DNA of 64,000 nt from Linum tenue. Its lineage: Eukaryota > Streptophyta > Magnoliopsida > Malpighiales > Linaceae. Shown here piece after piece: positions 33,366-44,266 of this stretch. The translations under genes were made by a program, and so were the position numbers. Within the stretch, counting starts at the first letter, position 1; each line of letters starts with the position of its first letter. A model generated the notes under the pieces. That model did not search any database, was not told where the DNA came from, and worked only from the letters and a program-made list of their open reading frames with translations. The stretch is from the NCBI GenBank assembly GCA_946122785.1, contig CAMGYJ010000008.1, forward strand, positions 61,486,877 to 61,550,876, given 5' to 3'.

Positions 33366-34690
33366 ACTAAGGATGGCAACAAAACCCGAACCCACGAGTA
33401 TCCACCTGACCCCACCCGGTCAACGCGTGTAAAACCCGTGTTGACGGGTTTTGGGCCGGGTTTAGGTTTAAACCCGCTACACTATTCACCGGGTTGGATT
33501 TGGCTTTAGGTAAACCCGCCCCATGAGTACCCGCTCACACCCATATAATTAATTCTTCCGGGTTATTTAATATTCTAAGCAATATATCTAGGGATGGCAA
33601 TGGGTCGGGTTGGGTCGGGTTTTGCCAAACCCAAACCCAAACCCATGGGTTTATCTTTGAAAAAAACCCGGGGTAAAACCCACTGGGTTTGAAAAACTCA
33701 AACCCAACCCAACCTGTTGGGTATCCCCGGGTTCATGGGTACCCACGGGTTTTGTCGTAAAAAATTTACAATTACAAGTTCTTATCAAAATTAAAGTCAA
33801 ATATGAATCTCTCAATACAAATTATCCATATATAAAACACCATTCTAGAAAATTCAAGCAAATCACAAATTAACTATACAAATTGTTCAACACCAATCTA
33901 GAAAACTCAAGAAAATTGAAGCAAATCACAAACAAATTATCCATAAATAACATGTTTAATTGAAAGCTTCTTTCTTTCAATTAAGTTTCTTTACTCTCCT
34001 CTCCATAACATCAACTTCATTCTACACAATTAAAAAGAAAAAATTAGACATGTCTCCACAAATATAAATAAGATTAGTTGTTTAGAATATTAAATATACC
34101 GAAAAAATTAATTATATGGATGGGCGGGTACCCACGGGCCGGGTTTACCTAAACCCAAACCCAACCCAACCCGGTGAATAGTGAACGGGTTTAAACCCAA
34201 ACCCGGCCCAAAACCCGTCAACACGGATTTTACCCGCGTTGACCGGGTTGGGTCGGGTGGGTACCCATGGGTTCGGGTTTTGTTGCCATCCCTAAATATA
34301 TCTCCCTTAAACAACTAATCTTCTTTATGTTTGTGGAGACATGTCTAATTTGTTCTTTCTAATTGTGTACAATGAAGTTGATATTATGGAGTGGAGAGTG
34401 AAAAAGTCAAGTTGACGAGGAAGGAACTTTCAATTAATCATGTTGTTTATAGATGTTTATCTTTAATTTTGAACAATTTGTATTGGTAATTTGCGGCTTG
34501 CTTGTATGCTCTAGATTAGTGTCACAAAGATCCACGGATACCCAAGAACCCGCGGATACCTAACGGGTTGGGTTGGATTTAAGTTTTTCAAACCCAGCGA
34601 GTTTTATCCGAAATTTTTTTGACGGATTAACCCATGGGTTCGGGTTTGGCATAACCCGCCTTGTGAGTTTTCAAAATAGTGTAGTGTAGC
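33366..34690. mobile_element. hAT-type element of the GGGTTTGGGTT family, outer copy
   Basis: Left end AAGGATGGCAACAAAACCCG (33366) matches the complement of the right end of the nested copy, and the right part (34510-34680, ATACCTAACGGGTTGGGTTGG and GGTTCGGGTTTGGCATAACCC) matches the complement of the nested copy's left end. So the outer copy is an old member of the same family. Its right terminus and target repeat were not found. Confidence 0.5.
33589..34294. mobile_element. hAT-type element, nested copy
   Basis: Ends TAGGGATGGCAATGGG and TTGTTGCCATCCCTA, with an exact 8-bp direct repeat AATATATC (33581-33588 and 34295-34302). Terminal regions are dense in AACCCAAACCC and GGGTCGGGTTGG. AT-rich, non-coding middle. 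Confidence 0.9.
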
Positions 34691-34858
34691 CAGCTATTTT
34701 GAAATCCCACTTCCAATCTTTAGGGACATCATTATTTATTTACACAACTTTCAATATATCATTTGTGAAACAATTTGCAAAATAGTGACAAATCAACTAA
34801 TTATTCTTTTATTTTTTTATATGATAGCGCATGAACAATTTTATAAAAGTTTAACCAT

Positions 34859-34952
34859 GTTTTGTGAGGGACCACTTTGAGCGTTTGGCTCTACTCGTTG
34901 TATTGGCTTTTTTCATTTCATCAATACGAAAGGATTTGATTCACAAAAAAAA
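34859..34952 (+). mobile_element. Very short LINE stub
   Basis: A 94-bp insert ending ..GATTTGATTCAC plus an A tail, flanked by a direct repeat AAAAGTTTAACCAT (34845-34858 and 34953-34966; the leading A bases are ambiguous with the tail). The body (TTTGGCTCTACTCGTTGTAT..TCATCAATACGAA) looks like a plant LINE 3' end. Severe 5' truncation. Confidence 0.75.
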
Positions 34953-34964
34953 AAAAGTTTAACC

Positions 34965-35054
34965 ATTAATTCTATAACAATTAATCATTGAACCATCAAT
35001 CAATTAATTTAACTATTAATTCTATAACAATTAATCATTGAACCATCAATCAAT
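34965..35054 (+). repeat. Two-copy tandem repeat, 50-bp period
   Basis: ATTAATTCTATAACAATTAA..CCATCAATCAAT occurs at 34965 and again at 35015. It lies right beside the LINE stub. Confidence 0.9.
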
Positions 35055-35403
35055 AATTTTTCCGATTCAACATTCCATTCTAAAAACATACCGAACAAGT
35101 CCAAAGAGATAAGAGATTGATAAAACTCACAATGTGCTGTTTCATATAAAATACCACCAAGCTATAAAAGATAGAAACCTAGGGGCAAAGCTTGTCCAGG
35201 AATCATCAGGTTTTCGCTCCTTCTAACAAGTCCAAAAGCCCTTCCTTACTGCACCAAAACTATGGTACCCTTAGTCCCTTGGCACAACAGCTGACTTATT
35301 AATTCTTGTACCTACTCTGCCCTTGCCTAAATTCAGAATTTTGCTTCCATAGAGGTCATCAAAATTGTGGCTAAAAGTTCACTAAAATCTATATGACTAT
35401 CAG

Positions 35404-38400
35404 TTACTCCTGCCATGGGTCAGTTTCTGCCCTCACTTCTGAAGGTTCAACTACTTCTGAAGAGCCTTCACTGGTGCTTGCCTCGGTTCCATCCCCAGTA
35501 GTTTCAGCTTCGAATTCTACTCTGCCCCATCTCCCTCCCAGTGCCACCGCCATCATCTCGTATATCTTGTTTCCCAAGTCTGCTGGGCTGTCAGGCTGCA
35601 ACCATTAATGAATGGGTAAATAGCAGTCGGCAGCAAGGTGTATATGGATATACTTTATGAAAAGTAAAGATAGAATGGAAAATGAAGTTTCATCTCGTCC
35701 ATCCTTACAGTGAAACCACTGGAGATCAATGCAGTCTCATAGAGCAGATCAACTGCTCTCTTCGCATCGTTGTTATCTGGTGCTTTCCTGCAAGCAGCCT
35801 GCAGAAGCACAGTACTAGCGGAATTAAGTCACTTATGTTACATAAAAGAGCTACATGATCATTAGGATGGTCTTACATTCAAGTCCTTGACAATCGGGTG
35901 GTCTGGATTGATTTCCAGTATTCTCCTTCCCCTCATAAACTCCAGACTTGAAGTATCTCCAAGTGCTTGTGCTTTCATCAACCTTCAATAGTAATAGCAA
36001 TTATGCATGATATTCGCATGGATGAGGTCATAAGTTAATGCTTCAATGAGAACCAAAAGGGACACACTTACCTTTCCATGTTGGCAGACCATCCGAATTT
36101 CCCAGAGACAAGCACACAAGGGGATGAGCTTAGTCGGTTGGAGACTTGGACTTTGGCAACTTTGTCACCAAGCTGTTGCTTTATCCAGTCACAAAGGGCA
36201 TTATATTCTTGTTTAGCTTCCCTCTCCTTGACCTCATCCTCATCACCTGGTGTAAAAACCAATTCTTTAAGTCAAGACAGATACTACGTCCAGCATGCAA
36301 GATACGGAAATAACATGCTTGTGATGTATATACATATAATAAGCAAGAAAAATTTACCAAGTTCTAGATCTTCCTTGCTGATGTCAACAAATTTCTTTTC
36401 CTTGTAGGTCTGTAAGTTCTGGATCGCAACTTCATCAATGGGCTCAATCAAATATAGTACCTGTTATTATAAATTACAGTTGAAGCCACTATATTAGAAT
36501 TCCTTATAGGTATGTTATGTAGCCTCACAAATTATATATAAATGGCCTTGATTCTCCAAAACTGTCATATTTGTCCACAAGCAGAATCCAGATACCTCAA
36601 TGTCCTTCTGGACCAACTTCTCCAAGAATGGAGCAGACTTGGCACTCTTCAAACTGTCAGTTGCCAAGTAATAGATTGCTTTCTGGTTTTCTCCCATATT
36701 TTCTACATAATCATCCAAACTTGTGAGCTCTTCCTCATTTTTGGATGTGTGGAATCTCAGTAGAGGAGTTATACGCTTGTGATTTCCAGAGTCTTCAATG
36801 CACCCGAGTTTTATAAACCTTCCGAAGTTCTCCCAGAACTTCTTGTAATCCTAAAGTGAAGAGAGAACTACATTAGCAACACAAACTTGAACAGAGGGCA
36901 GAAAACAAAAACAACATGAAAAGGGGCACTAGGGGTTTTAATAGACACGAACCTCTTTGTTCTCACTTTCTGACAGCTCCTGAATCATGTCAAAAGTCTT
37001 CCTAACAAGTCTCTTTCTCATGATCCTTACTATCCGGCTCTCTTGAAGTATCTCTCGGGATACGTTAAGAGGAAGATCATCCGAGTCCACCACACCTTTT
37101 ACAAAACTCAAATATCGGGGAAACTGCAAATAACAGAATGGGTGGTAAGACAGGCTTGGACACTTCTCAGCCGGAATTAAATATAAGACAGATAGCTTAT
37201 TCTGAGAGATAAGAAGCAGCCTTCAATAAAATAACATGCTATGACTACTAAAATTATTAGAGTCAAGGCAACGCTGACATGTCAAAATCAACAGAACCAT
37301 CAAACATAAATTTGACCATCACAAGAATACAATAATGTGCATGAGATATGTGGCAATAGGAAACATACCAGCTCTCCATCAAAATCATCTGAAATGAACA
37401 CCCTCTTCACGAAAAGTCGTATGTTCTTAGTTTTTGGATTAATTACATCCTCATTGTTCATAGGTCCCATACCAGGAATATAAAGAATGCTCCTAAATTC
37501 TACCTCTCCCTGCAAATATTCAATATAACCGTTATAGACTATCCGAAAGACATGTTTAACTAACAGTCAACAGTGCTCATCATACCTCTGTATTGAAGTG
37601 AGTGTGGGCAAGTGGATCCAAAAATTCATTAAATGTCTTTTTGTAGAATTCCTGGTACTCTTCCTTCTCAACTTCCTTAGCATTTCGCATCTGAAATACA
37701 AGAGGGGAAACATGAGAGATGCAAGGTACCTAAATCCCCTTTATATCCTAATAAGCTAAATAGGACAAGTTTGCCACCAAAAAAAAAAATAGAAAGAAGG
37801 GAGGGAGGCAACATGAAGATTATGGTAATAGCGCCATAAACAGAAAGCAGATGCAACACTTGAAATACTCACCCATATTGGTTTTGTTTCGTTCGCTAAT
37901 TCCCAGTCCCAGTACTTTTCAGTTTTAGTAGTCTTCTTCATTTTCTTCTCACCCTAAGAAGTGGCATACAGGGTGAACTAATATGCATTAAATCACAGGA
38001 AACCCTATTCATAAGAACACAACAGCATTTGAATTCTTCCCTACCTCGGGCTCTCCCTCTTTTGGTTCTTCCTCTTCTTCTACCTGCCAAGTAATTCAAG
38101 AATATAGAGACAGGTTACAAACTTGGCCATGACAAGCCACAATGACAATATGATAGCCACTCAACTCATCCTGGTATGCGAAAACAGATAGGATATACTC
38201 TCAACAACTAATTAATCTCTGATAAACATGAATTACATATCGACTATTTACCTCAATTGTCCTTGACTTTTCTTGCCAGGTGTAAATAGGGAAGGAAACA
38301 AACTGAGAGTAGTTCTTTACCAATCCCTGAATTCTGGATGGATCCGAGAATTCATATTTGTCATCTTCCTGAAAGAGAAAAGACGACCAATTTGGATGTT

Positions 38401-40048
38401 TTCAGGACGTTTCCTCCGATAGTCAGACCGGATACCAAAAAAACTACGGATACCAAAAAAACTCATATCTCGCAACTCAGAAACATAAATCTCATCAAAG
38501 TTGAGGAATCATAGTATACTGTGGCAAAGCAGAATACCAATAAACAGTTTGGTTAAACGGCTTTCATACCTTCAGATACAGTGTAATTTGTGTCCCGCGA
38601 CCAAGAAACTTTTCAGGATCCGTTTCTTCTTTGATCATATATGAACTGGTGTCTGCTTCTGCTTCCCAAACATATTGCTTGTCAGATTTCGGGCTCTTAG
38701 TCGTCACCACTACCTGGTTGTGGACAGCAATTACAAGTGAGTTCAATCAACCCCTCCCGCCCAAATGCAAAGAAGGACCAAAGTCAACAGATGAAAATAT
38801 TAATAATACTTATAGCGTACCTTCTGAGCAACAAGAAACGCAGAGTAGAACCCAACACCAAATTGACCAATCAGTGCATTGTCAGCTCCAAGATCTTGGT
38901 TTTCCTGCTTGCCATAAGAGGGGGGAAAAGGTCAGCATTGAATAGAATGGTTAACACATCATTAAGAAAGACATTAAGTTCTCTGCATACTACCTTGAGA
39001 GCCTTCAAAAATTTTGAAGTCCCACTCTGAGCAATGGTCCCAAGACAGTCAATGAGTTCTTCTCTTGTCATACCAATGCCAGTATCTCTACAAAAACAGA
39101 GCAGTAAATTCAGGAGTTTCCCAGCATATCATCCAATGTAAGTAAGTGAAGTAAGCAGAGATATCAACATACGTTATTGTGATGGTCCCATTATCTGCAT
39201 CAGATTTGATCCGAATCTCCAAATCACCAGCATCTCCAAGCAACGAGGGATCTGTAACACTGAGGAATCTCAACTTATCCAAAGCATCACTAGCATTGCT
39301 GCAACACAGAAGAAGATAATGTTTAACCAACATGTCAATATATAGATTCAAATGAGATGTCGTCCAGGAGCCAGTGATGGCGTAGTAGTATAATGGAAAA
39401 CTTAATCAGAGAATGGAGGAAATGTTGGATTTCCATTGGAGTAAGAAATCCTCACCTGACAAGCTCCCTGAGGAACACTTCCTTGTGGCTGTAGAGACTA
39501 TGAACAATCAAATCTAACAGTCGACTCACCTACAACCAATAAAAATTTTCACAACTTTACAATCCTTCACCAAAGACTAATGAGTTCAAAATTTATATAA
39601 AAGTCAAAGAAGTATCAGAATCTAGAAAAGACCTTCGCCTTAAATACCATTCCCGATGAACATGGTCAATCTACCAATCAGAATTCTATCCAGCTAAGTC
39701 CCACTGATGCTAACCCCAACAACAATTCAACACGATCAAGCTTAAAGCTTTCTCAACGGTATAAACAAACAAATGAAAACCCACCTCGGCTTGGTACTCA
39801 AATTTCTCCCCGGAAGCCTCGGAAGCATCTTTCTCGGCCACCGCCGCGTCGCACCTAACGGAAATCCGATTGCTCCTATTACCAAGCTTCCATTTCAAGC
39901 CGGAACAAGACACCCCCTTCCTGAGACCGTTGGCTCGAGGCAGGAACGAGCTTCTCAAATTGAAGGGGTTGTTCAACGAAATGGATGTCGAAGAAGGAAT
40001 CGAGAGCAGAGGAGCAGGGGATAGGGTTCTATTCAGAACCGGCGCCAT
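35404..40048 (-). CDS. HSP90-5: Chloroplast HSP90 chaperone (HSP90-5 / CR88 type)
   Basis: ATP-driven chaperone of the plastid stroma, needed for protein import and chloroplast biogenesis. Eighteen exons on the minus strand: 39785-40048, 39456-39529, 39173-39298, 38994-39087, 38821-38904, 38570-38713, 38252-38368, 38045-38083, 37873-37953, 37586-37690, 37369-37509, 36953-37123, 36596-36850, 36358-36460, 36072-36246, 35877-35982, 35709-35798, 35404-35595. All have GT..AG borders; total 2361 nt, 786 residues. Residues 1 to about 65 are Ser/Arg-rich and lack acidic residues, a plastid transit peptide, ending near SVRCDAAVA. The GHKL ATPase domain shows [11 protein letters not shown] (about 113), DTGIGM (about 156) and [11 protein letters not shown] (about 199). 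An acidic linker [12 protein letters not shown] follows, then middle-domain [11 protein letters not shown] and [18 protein letters not shown]. The tail ends DPWQE, not the cytosolic MEEVD. No damage seen. Symbol is by similarity. Confidence 0.96.
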
Positions 40049-40244
40049 CGGAGGACTGAAGAGATGGAAGCGAGCTGGTGAGGAGAGTGAAATGGGAGAT
40101 GACAGATGAGAGTATTAGCCGGCACTCGCACGAGGATTGGATTGGGATTTTGGGGAATGTTATTTAATAACGAACGAAGACTTTCTCAAGAAACCCTATT
40201 ACGCTCGTTTCAACCTTCAAGGGTTTAAGGGTAAGAGAAGAGAG
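40049..40244 (-). promoter_or_regulatory. 5' leader and proximal promoter of the HSP90 gene
   Basis: About 200 bp upstream of the ATG. An AT-rich TTATTTAATAAC near 40161-40172 could serve as a TATA region on the minus strand. No other element was recognised. Confidence 0.35.
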
Positions 40245-40258
40245 TTCTAGAAAGTAGA
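40245..40258. promoter_or_regulatory. Candidate heat-shock element upstream of the HSP90 gene
   Basis: TTCTAGAAAGTAGAA holds an inverted TTCnnGAA pair followed by another GAA after four bases, close to the nGAAn unit pattern bound by heat-shock factors. It lies about 200 bp upstream of the ATG at 40048. One site only, so the call is tentative. Confidence 0.4.
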
Positions 40259-40467
40259 ATTACAGTCCAATGTAAGATGATAAAGGACGGAGGTTTTCAG
40301 ACTGACAATTGATGGTCTAGATTCTGCCACGTTATTAGTTAGTATATCCTCTTTTTTCTTTTCCATCTCTATTTTCGTTTGTTATTAACCTATAATCAAT
40401 TATCAATGTTTTTTCTTTGATAAATGGTTCTATTATTCCATTAAGTTTGTGAAACAATACCGTCCGA

Positions 40468-41706
40468 AGTCGAAATCGGAACGCTTCATTAGTACGATAT
40501 TGCTCGCTTTGAGTCAAGCTCGCACGGTTTTACTCTTGGGTGTACTCCCCAAAAGGCATCGTGCTACTTGGCTTGGTGGACACTAATATACAAGGGTTCA
40601 TGCCCTTATATTTCCAATGTGGTACTTGGATTGTCACATAACAATCATCCCCTCAAGCCAAGGACCACGAACTTCGTGTCATCCCCTCAACGATTATCTT
40701 GATTTGCCAGACACCTTGTATCAATGGGCTTCTCACTACAAGGATTTTTCCAGACGCGGAACTCTCTTTGATCCGCCAAACAAAACAATCTTCCCCTAAA
40801 ACGAAGGACCACGAACTTCGTGCCCCTCACCTCAGCGATTATCTTAATCCGCCCGCCAAATACCTAGTATCGATGGGCTTCTCGGTACAAGGATTTTCCG
40901 AGACAGATCTCCCTTGATCCGCCAAACCAGATGTAGCTCAAACGTGGATCTCTCGTGGATCCACCAAACAGACGCAGATCTCAAATCTCAAGGGTCCCAC
41001 CAAACTGACGTCCACTGCCCCGGATCCGCCGAAACAGGCTCTGATACCACTTGTTGAAATCAGGCCGCTCAATTAGTACGATATTGTCTGCTTTGGGCCA
41101 AGCCCGTTCGGTTTTACTTTTGTGTCTCCTCCCCAAAAGGCCTCATACTAATTGGGCTTGGTGGACGCTAATATACAAGAGTTCCTTCCCTTGTATTACC
41201 GATGTGGTACTTGGATTGTTCTACAAGTATACTCCCCTAAAGACAAGAACCATGAACTTTGTGTCCTCACCTCAACAATTATCTTGATCCGTCAGACACC
41301 TTGTATCGATGGGCTTCTCAGTACAAGGATTTTTCAAGACGCAGAACTCTCTTTGATCTGCCAAATCAAACGCGGATCTCCCTTGATCCCCCAAACCAGA
41401 TGTAGCCCGAACATGGATCTCTCGTGGATCCACCAAACAGACACAGATCTCAAATCTCGAGGTCACCTAACGAGGGTCCCACCAAACTGACGTCCACCAC
41501 CTCGGATCCGCCGAACCAGGCTCTGATACCACTAATTGAAATCGGGCTGGTCAATTAGTACGATATTGTCCGCTATGGGCCAAGCCCGCACGGTTTTACC
41601 CTTGGGTGTCCTCCCGAAAAGGCCTCGTACTAATTGGGCTTGGTGGACACTAATATACAAGAGTTCCTTCCCTTGTATTACCGATGTTGTACTTGGATTG
41701 TCCACA
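40468..41706 (-). mobile_element. Miniature LTR retrotransposon (TRIM) with three tandem LTRs
   Basis: Three copies of an LTR of about 172 bp: 40468-40638, 41052-41225 and 41534-41706. On the minus strand each begins TGT(G/A)GAACAATCC-like and ends ATTTCAACA-like. After the middle and right-hand copies (minus sense) comes the primer site TGGTATCAGAG (complement CTCTGATACCA at 41039-41050 and 41521-41531), the initiator Met-tRNA type. Internal regions of about 413 and 308 bp have no coding; each ends in a purine-rich tract beside the next LTR (minus strand CTTGAGGGGATG and GTCTTTAGGGGAG). The longer internal region is itself a two-fold duplication of a GAAGGACCACGAACTTCGTG block. This fits the TRIM class, which relies on other elements for movement. 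Confidence 0.85.
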
Positions 41707-42606
41707 ACAATCTAATTGAGAAAGCAACAAAATTAGAGGCATGTCATTCCACAACTCATCCTAGTTTTAGCATAAGCGGTATGGGCGATAATATGAGTTG
41801 CATATGATTAATATAATTATCCGAAAAGTGATAATGAGTTGGGTCAAGCACAATGCTAAGAGCCAAAATCTCCTTACATATGTCACCTAACTCTAAGTGT
41901 GTTGTTTCATCTTTCTCCAAACAAAGAATTGCCACTTGGCAGTTAGACTCCATGACCCCCGAGAGGAAATGAAACTAATGTGATTTATATGCCAAAAAGA
42001 ATAGCGCAACGCTCTGCGAGGTACAACGATCACTAAATTTCAGTTCTCCTCACCCCTACCATGTAGAATCACAATTCTTGTTAATGACAACCACTCCAAA
42101 ACCAATTCATGCTCCATAAAAAAATCGTCGCTTCCACATTGATCTTGTAAGCCTCCTTTGTCGGTAGTTCCCATCGGTAGATCTTCTTCAGCGGAGCGTC
42201 ATCAATTTTGTTTCGACAATCTAGGTATTATGCCAGCCATCTTGTAGCGCTCCCCATAATCTGATACTCTTCCATTTTCCTTTCATTCTCAAATGATTCT
42301 TTCTCTTGTCCTAGGTGAACCAAAGGGAAACTAGAAAGATACCAATCTGCTCGTCTGGTGTAGATTTTTGAAGACTTGCCATCATTTCCCAACATGTAAG
42401 CCCCTCACCTTTGAATAATGAGCAAATAAGACGAAGTCTCCAAACTCTACGTCTCCACTTGCATTCCTGAAAATGTCGATCTGGGTTTCTTGAAGCACGC
42501 AGAACCAGCATTCATCGCATTACTCTTTTAACACAATTATAATGTTGCTTCCATTGATAGAGTGTTCCTTATCCTTTTCCAGGCAAAAATCTTTACCTTA
42601 TGTGGG

Positions 42607-43125
42607 TGACACGCCAAAACACAACACCAAACTGCGACCAAGTGTAATCGCAGTCCGGGACTGCAGTAACAGGCAAGTTCTATTATCAACCCAGGGTCTA
42701 GATCTACTGCTTACTCCGTGATGATTTATTATCTAGCAAACTAATTCGAGTGATTGTTGTTTAAAGCAAAAGCAGTAAGAAAGCAGGAAATGGTTCGGTT
42801 TTCTCAAGCAGGAAAGAGTCACTCGGGAATGAGTCCCCCTAGCCCCTTAGTTAGGTTCAATTGTAATTCCCCTGGGTTGATTCACTGTTGATTAGACTGC
42901 GGAAGATCCGACAGTAGCTTGGAATCTCTTAAGCTGACCAAGCCCTCTCAGTCCAACTACCCGGCAGACGACTAGTCTTCACCGGGATAGAAAGCTGAAG
43001 CAATAAGCGCAGAACTCCACTACTGGAATTGAATTCCAGTACAAAGCAGTAAACTGGCTAACTCTCGTATAGCCAATCTCCTACTATCGAATGAAGAGGC
43101 TCTAACAACCTAATCAGATTCTATC
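42607..43125 (-). repeat. Partial 3' LTR of the gypsy-type element
   Basis: Nearly identical to 47187-47705 (for example one T/A difference in GGTTCAATTGTAATTCC and GCAGACGAC against GCAGGCGAC), then stops matching abruptly after CAGATTCTATC. Only the 519 bp nearest the LTR 3' end are present. Confidence 0.9.
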
Positions 43126-43739
43126 CTCCTCAAAGAATATCATTAAGGGCCCCAACTGGTGGCCACAACATGGCATGAAAAACAGGCATTTCATCGAACA
43201 CCTTGTGTGCACTATTAAGTTAAGCATGAAATTGGCAAAATTCTTGCACACAAGGGCTCAAAAAATCAAGGGGGACATTGCCCAACACAATTCAAACACA
43301 CTCCATGCATTCCCCTCAATCAATTGCACAAAAATCACAAGATTCAATGAGGTTCTCTAAACATACATCCTAACACCCAATTCTCCAAAATTAACATAGT
43401 TAAGGGCAAAATCAAACCTGGAGACTCAAGTAGAGGTGTAGGGGATGATGAGGGGAAGGCAATGGAAACGAAGAAAAGCCGAAAAAGTGCCCGGAAGTGC
43501 TCGTCGGAGCCTCGCCGGAAATCGCCTCCGGCGACAAAAACGTCGTCCAAATCTCCTCAAAATGGAGGGATAGGCCGCGTTTGGTGTGGGAAGGATGAGT
43601 TTATTGTTGGTTTGGTGAAAAAATGACACAAAATGGCCGGAAAAATCAAAAGAGGGTGGTTTGTCGCGGTTTTCCGGCCAGATTCAGAGGATTCCGGCGA
43701 GGTTTTTGAACTTTCTGACCTAGTCGGCCGTGCTGGCCG

Positions 43740-44085
43740 AATATATAGGCCGTGGCTCGGCCGCACGGGCAGGCTCGCACGACCGTGCAAGGTGCACTTT
43801 TGCCCGTGTTGGCCGACACGGCCAGGCCGAGGAATTCCACACGGCCGTGCGAAGTGCACATTTGGCCGTGTGGATTTTGCCGAGAGCTCGCATGGCCAGG
43901 GGATAAAATCCACACGGCCGTGCGAGAATATGCGTTGCCCGTGTCGGCCACACGGCCAGGCCAGGACAATCCACACGGCCGTGCAAATTTGCACTTTTGG
44001 CCGTGCGAAAATTGCTGAGGGCTCACACGGCCAGGGGATAAAATCCACACGGCCGTGCGAGCAAATGGCCTGGCCGTGTGAGCTG
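43740..44085. repeat. CACGGCCGTG array between protease gene and partial 3' LTR
   Basis: The 10-bp palindrome CACGGCCGTG occurs at about 43840, 43913, 43974 and 44048 (spacing 73, 61, 74 bp), with half-sites CACGGCCAGG and GGCCGTGTGG between. Same motif as in the LTR arrays, but surrounding sequence differs from the family's LTR. Confidence 0.85.
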
Positions 44086-44266
44086 CTGGAGCCCCAAAAT
44101 CAACCTGTTTTCACCAAAAAACGACATTCGACTCTGGAACAACATCTCAAGACTCAAAAAACACAAAAACCAAAAGAAAAAAAAGTAAGAAAATGCAAAC
44201 CTCGGTGGGGTTGCCTCCCCACAAGCGCTTCTTTACCGTCTTTTAGCTGGACGCCAGTATGGATGC

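Noticed and set aside
40468..41706. Cassandra-type element carrying 5S rRNA
   Set aside because: The LTR lacks the 5S promoter blocks; it matches only the general miniature LTR design.
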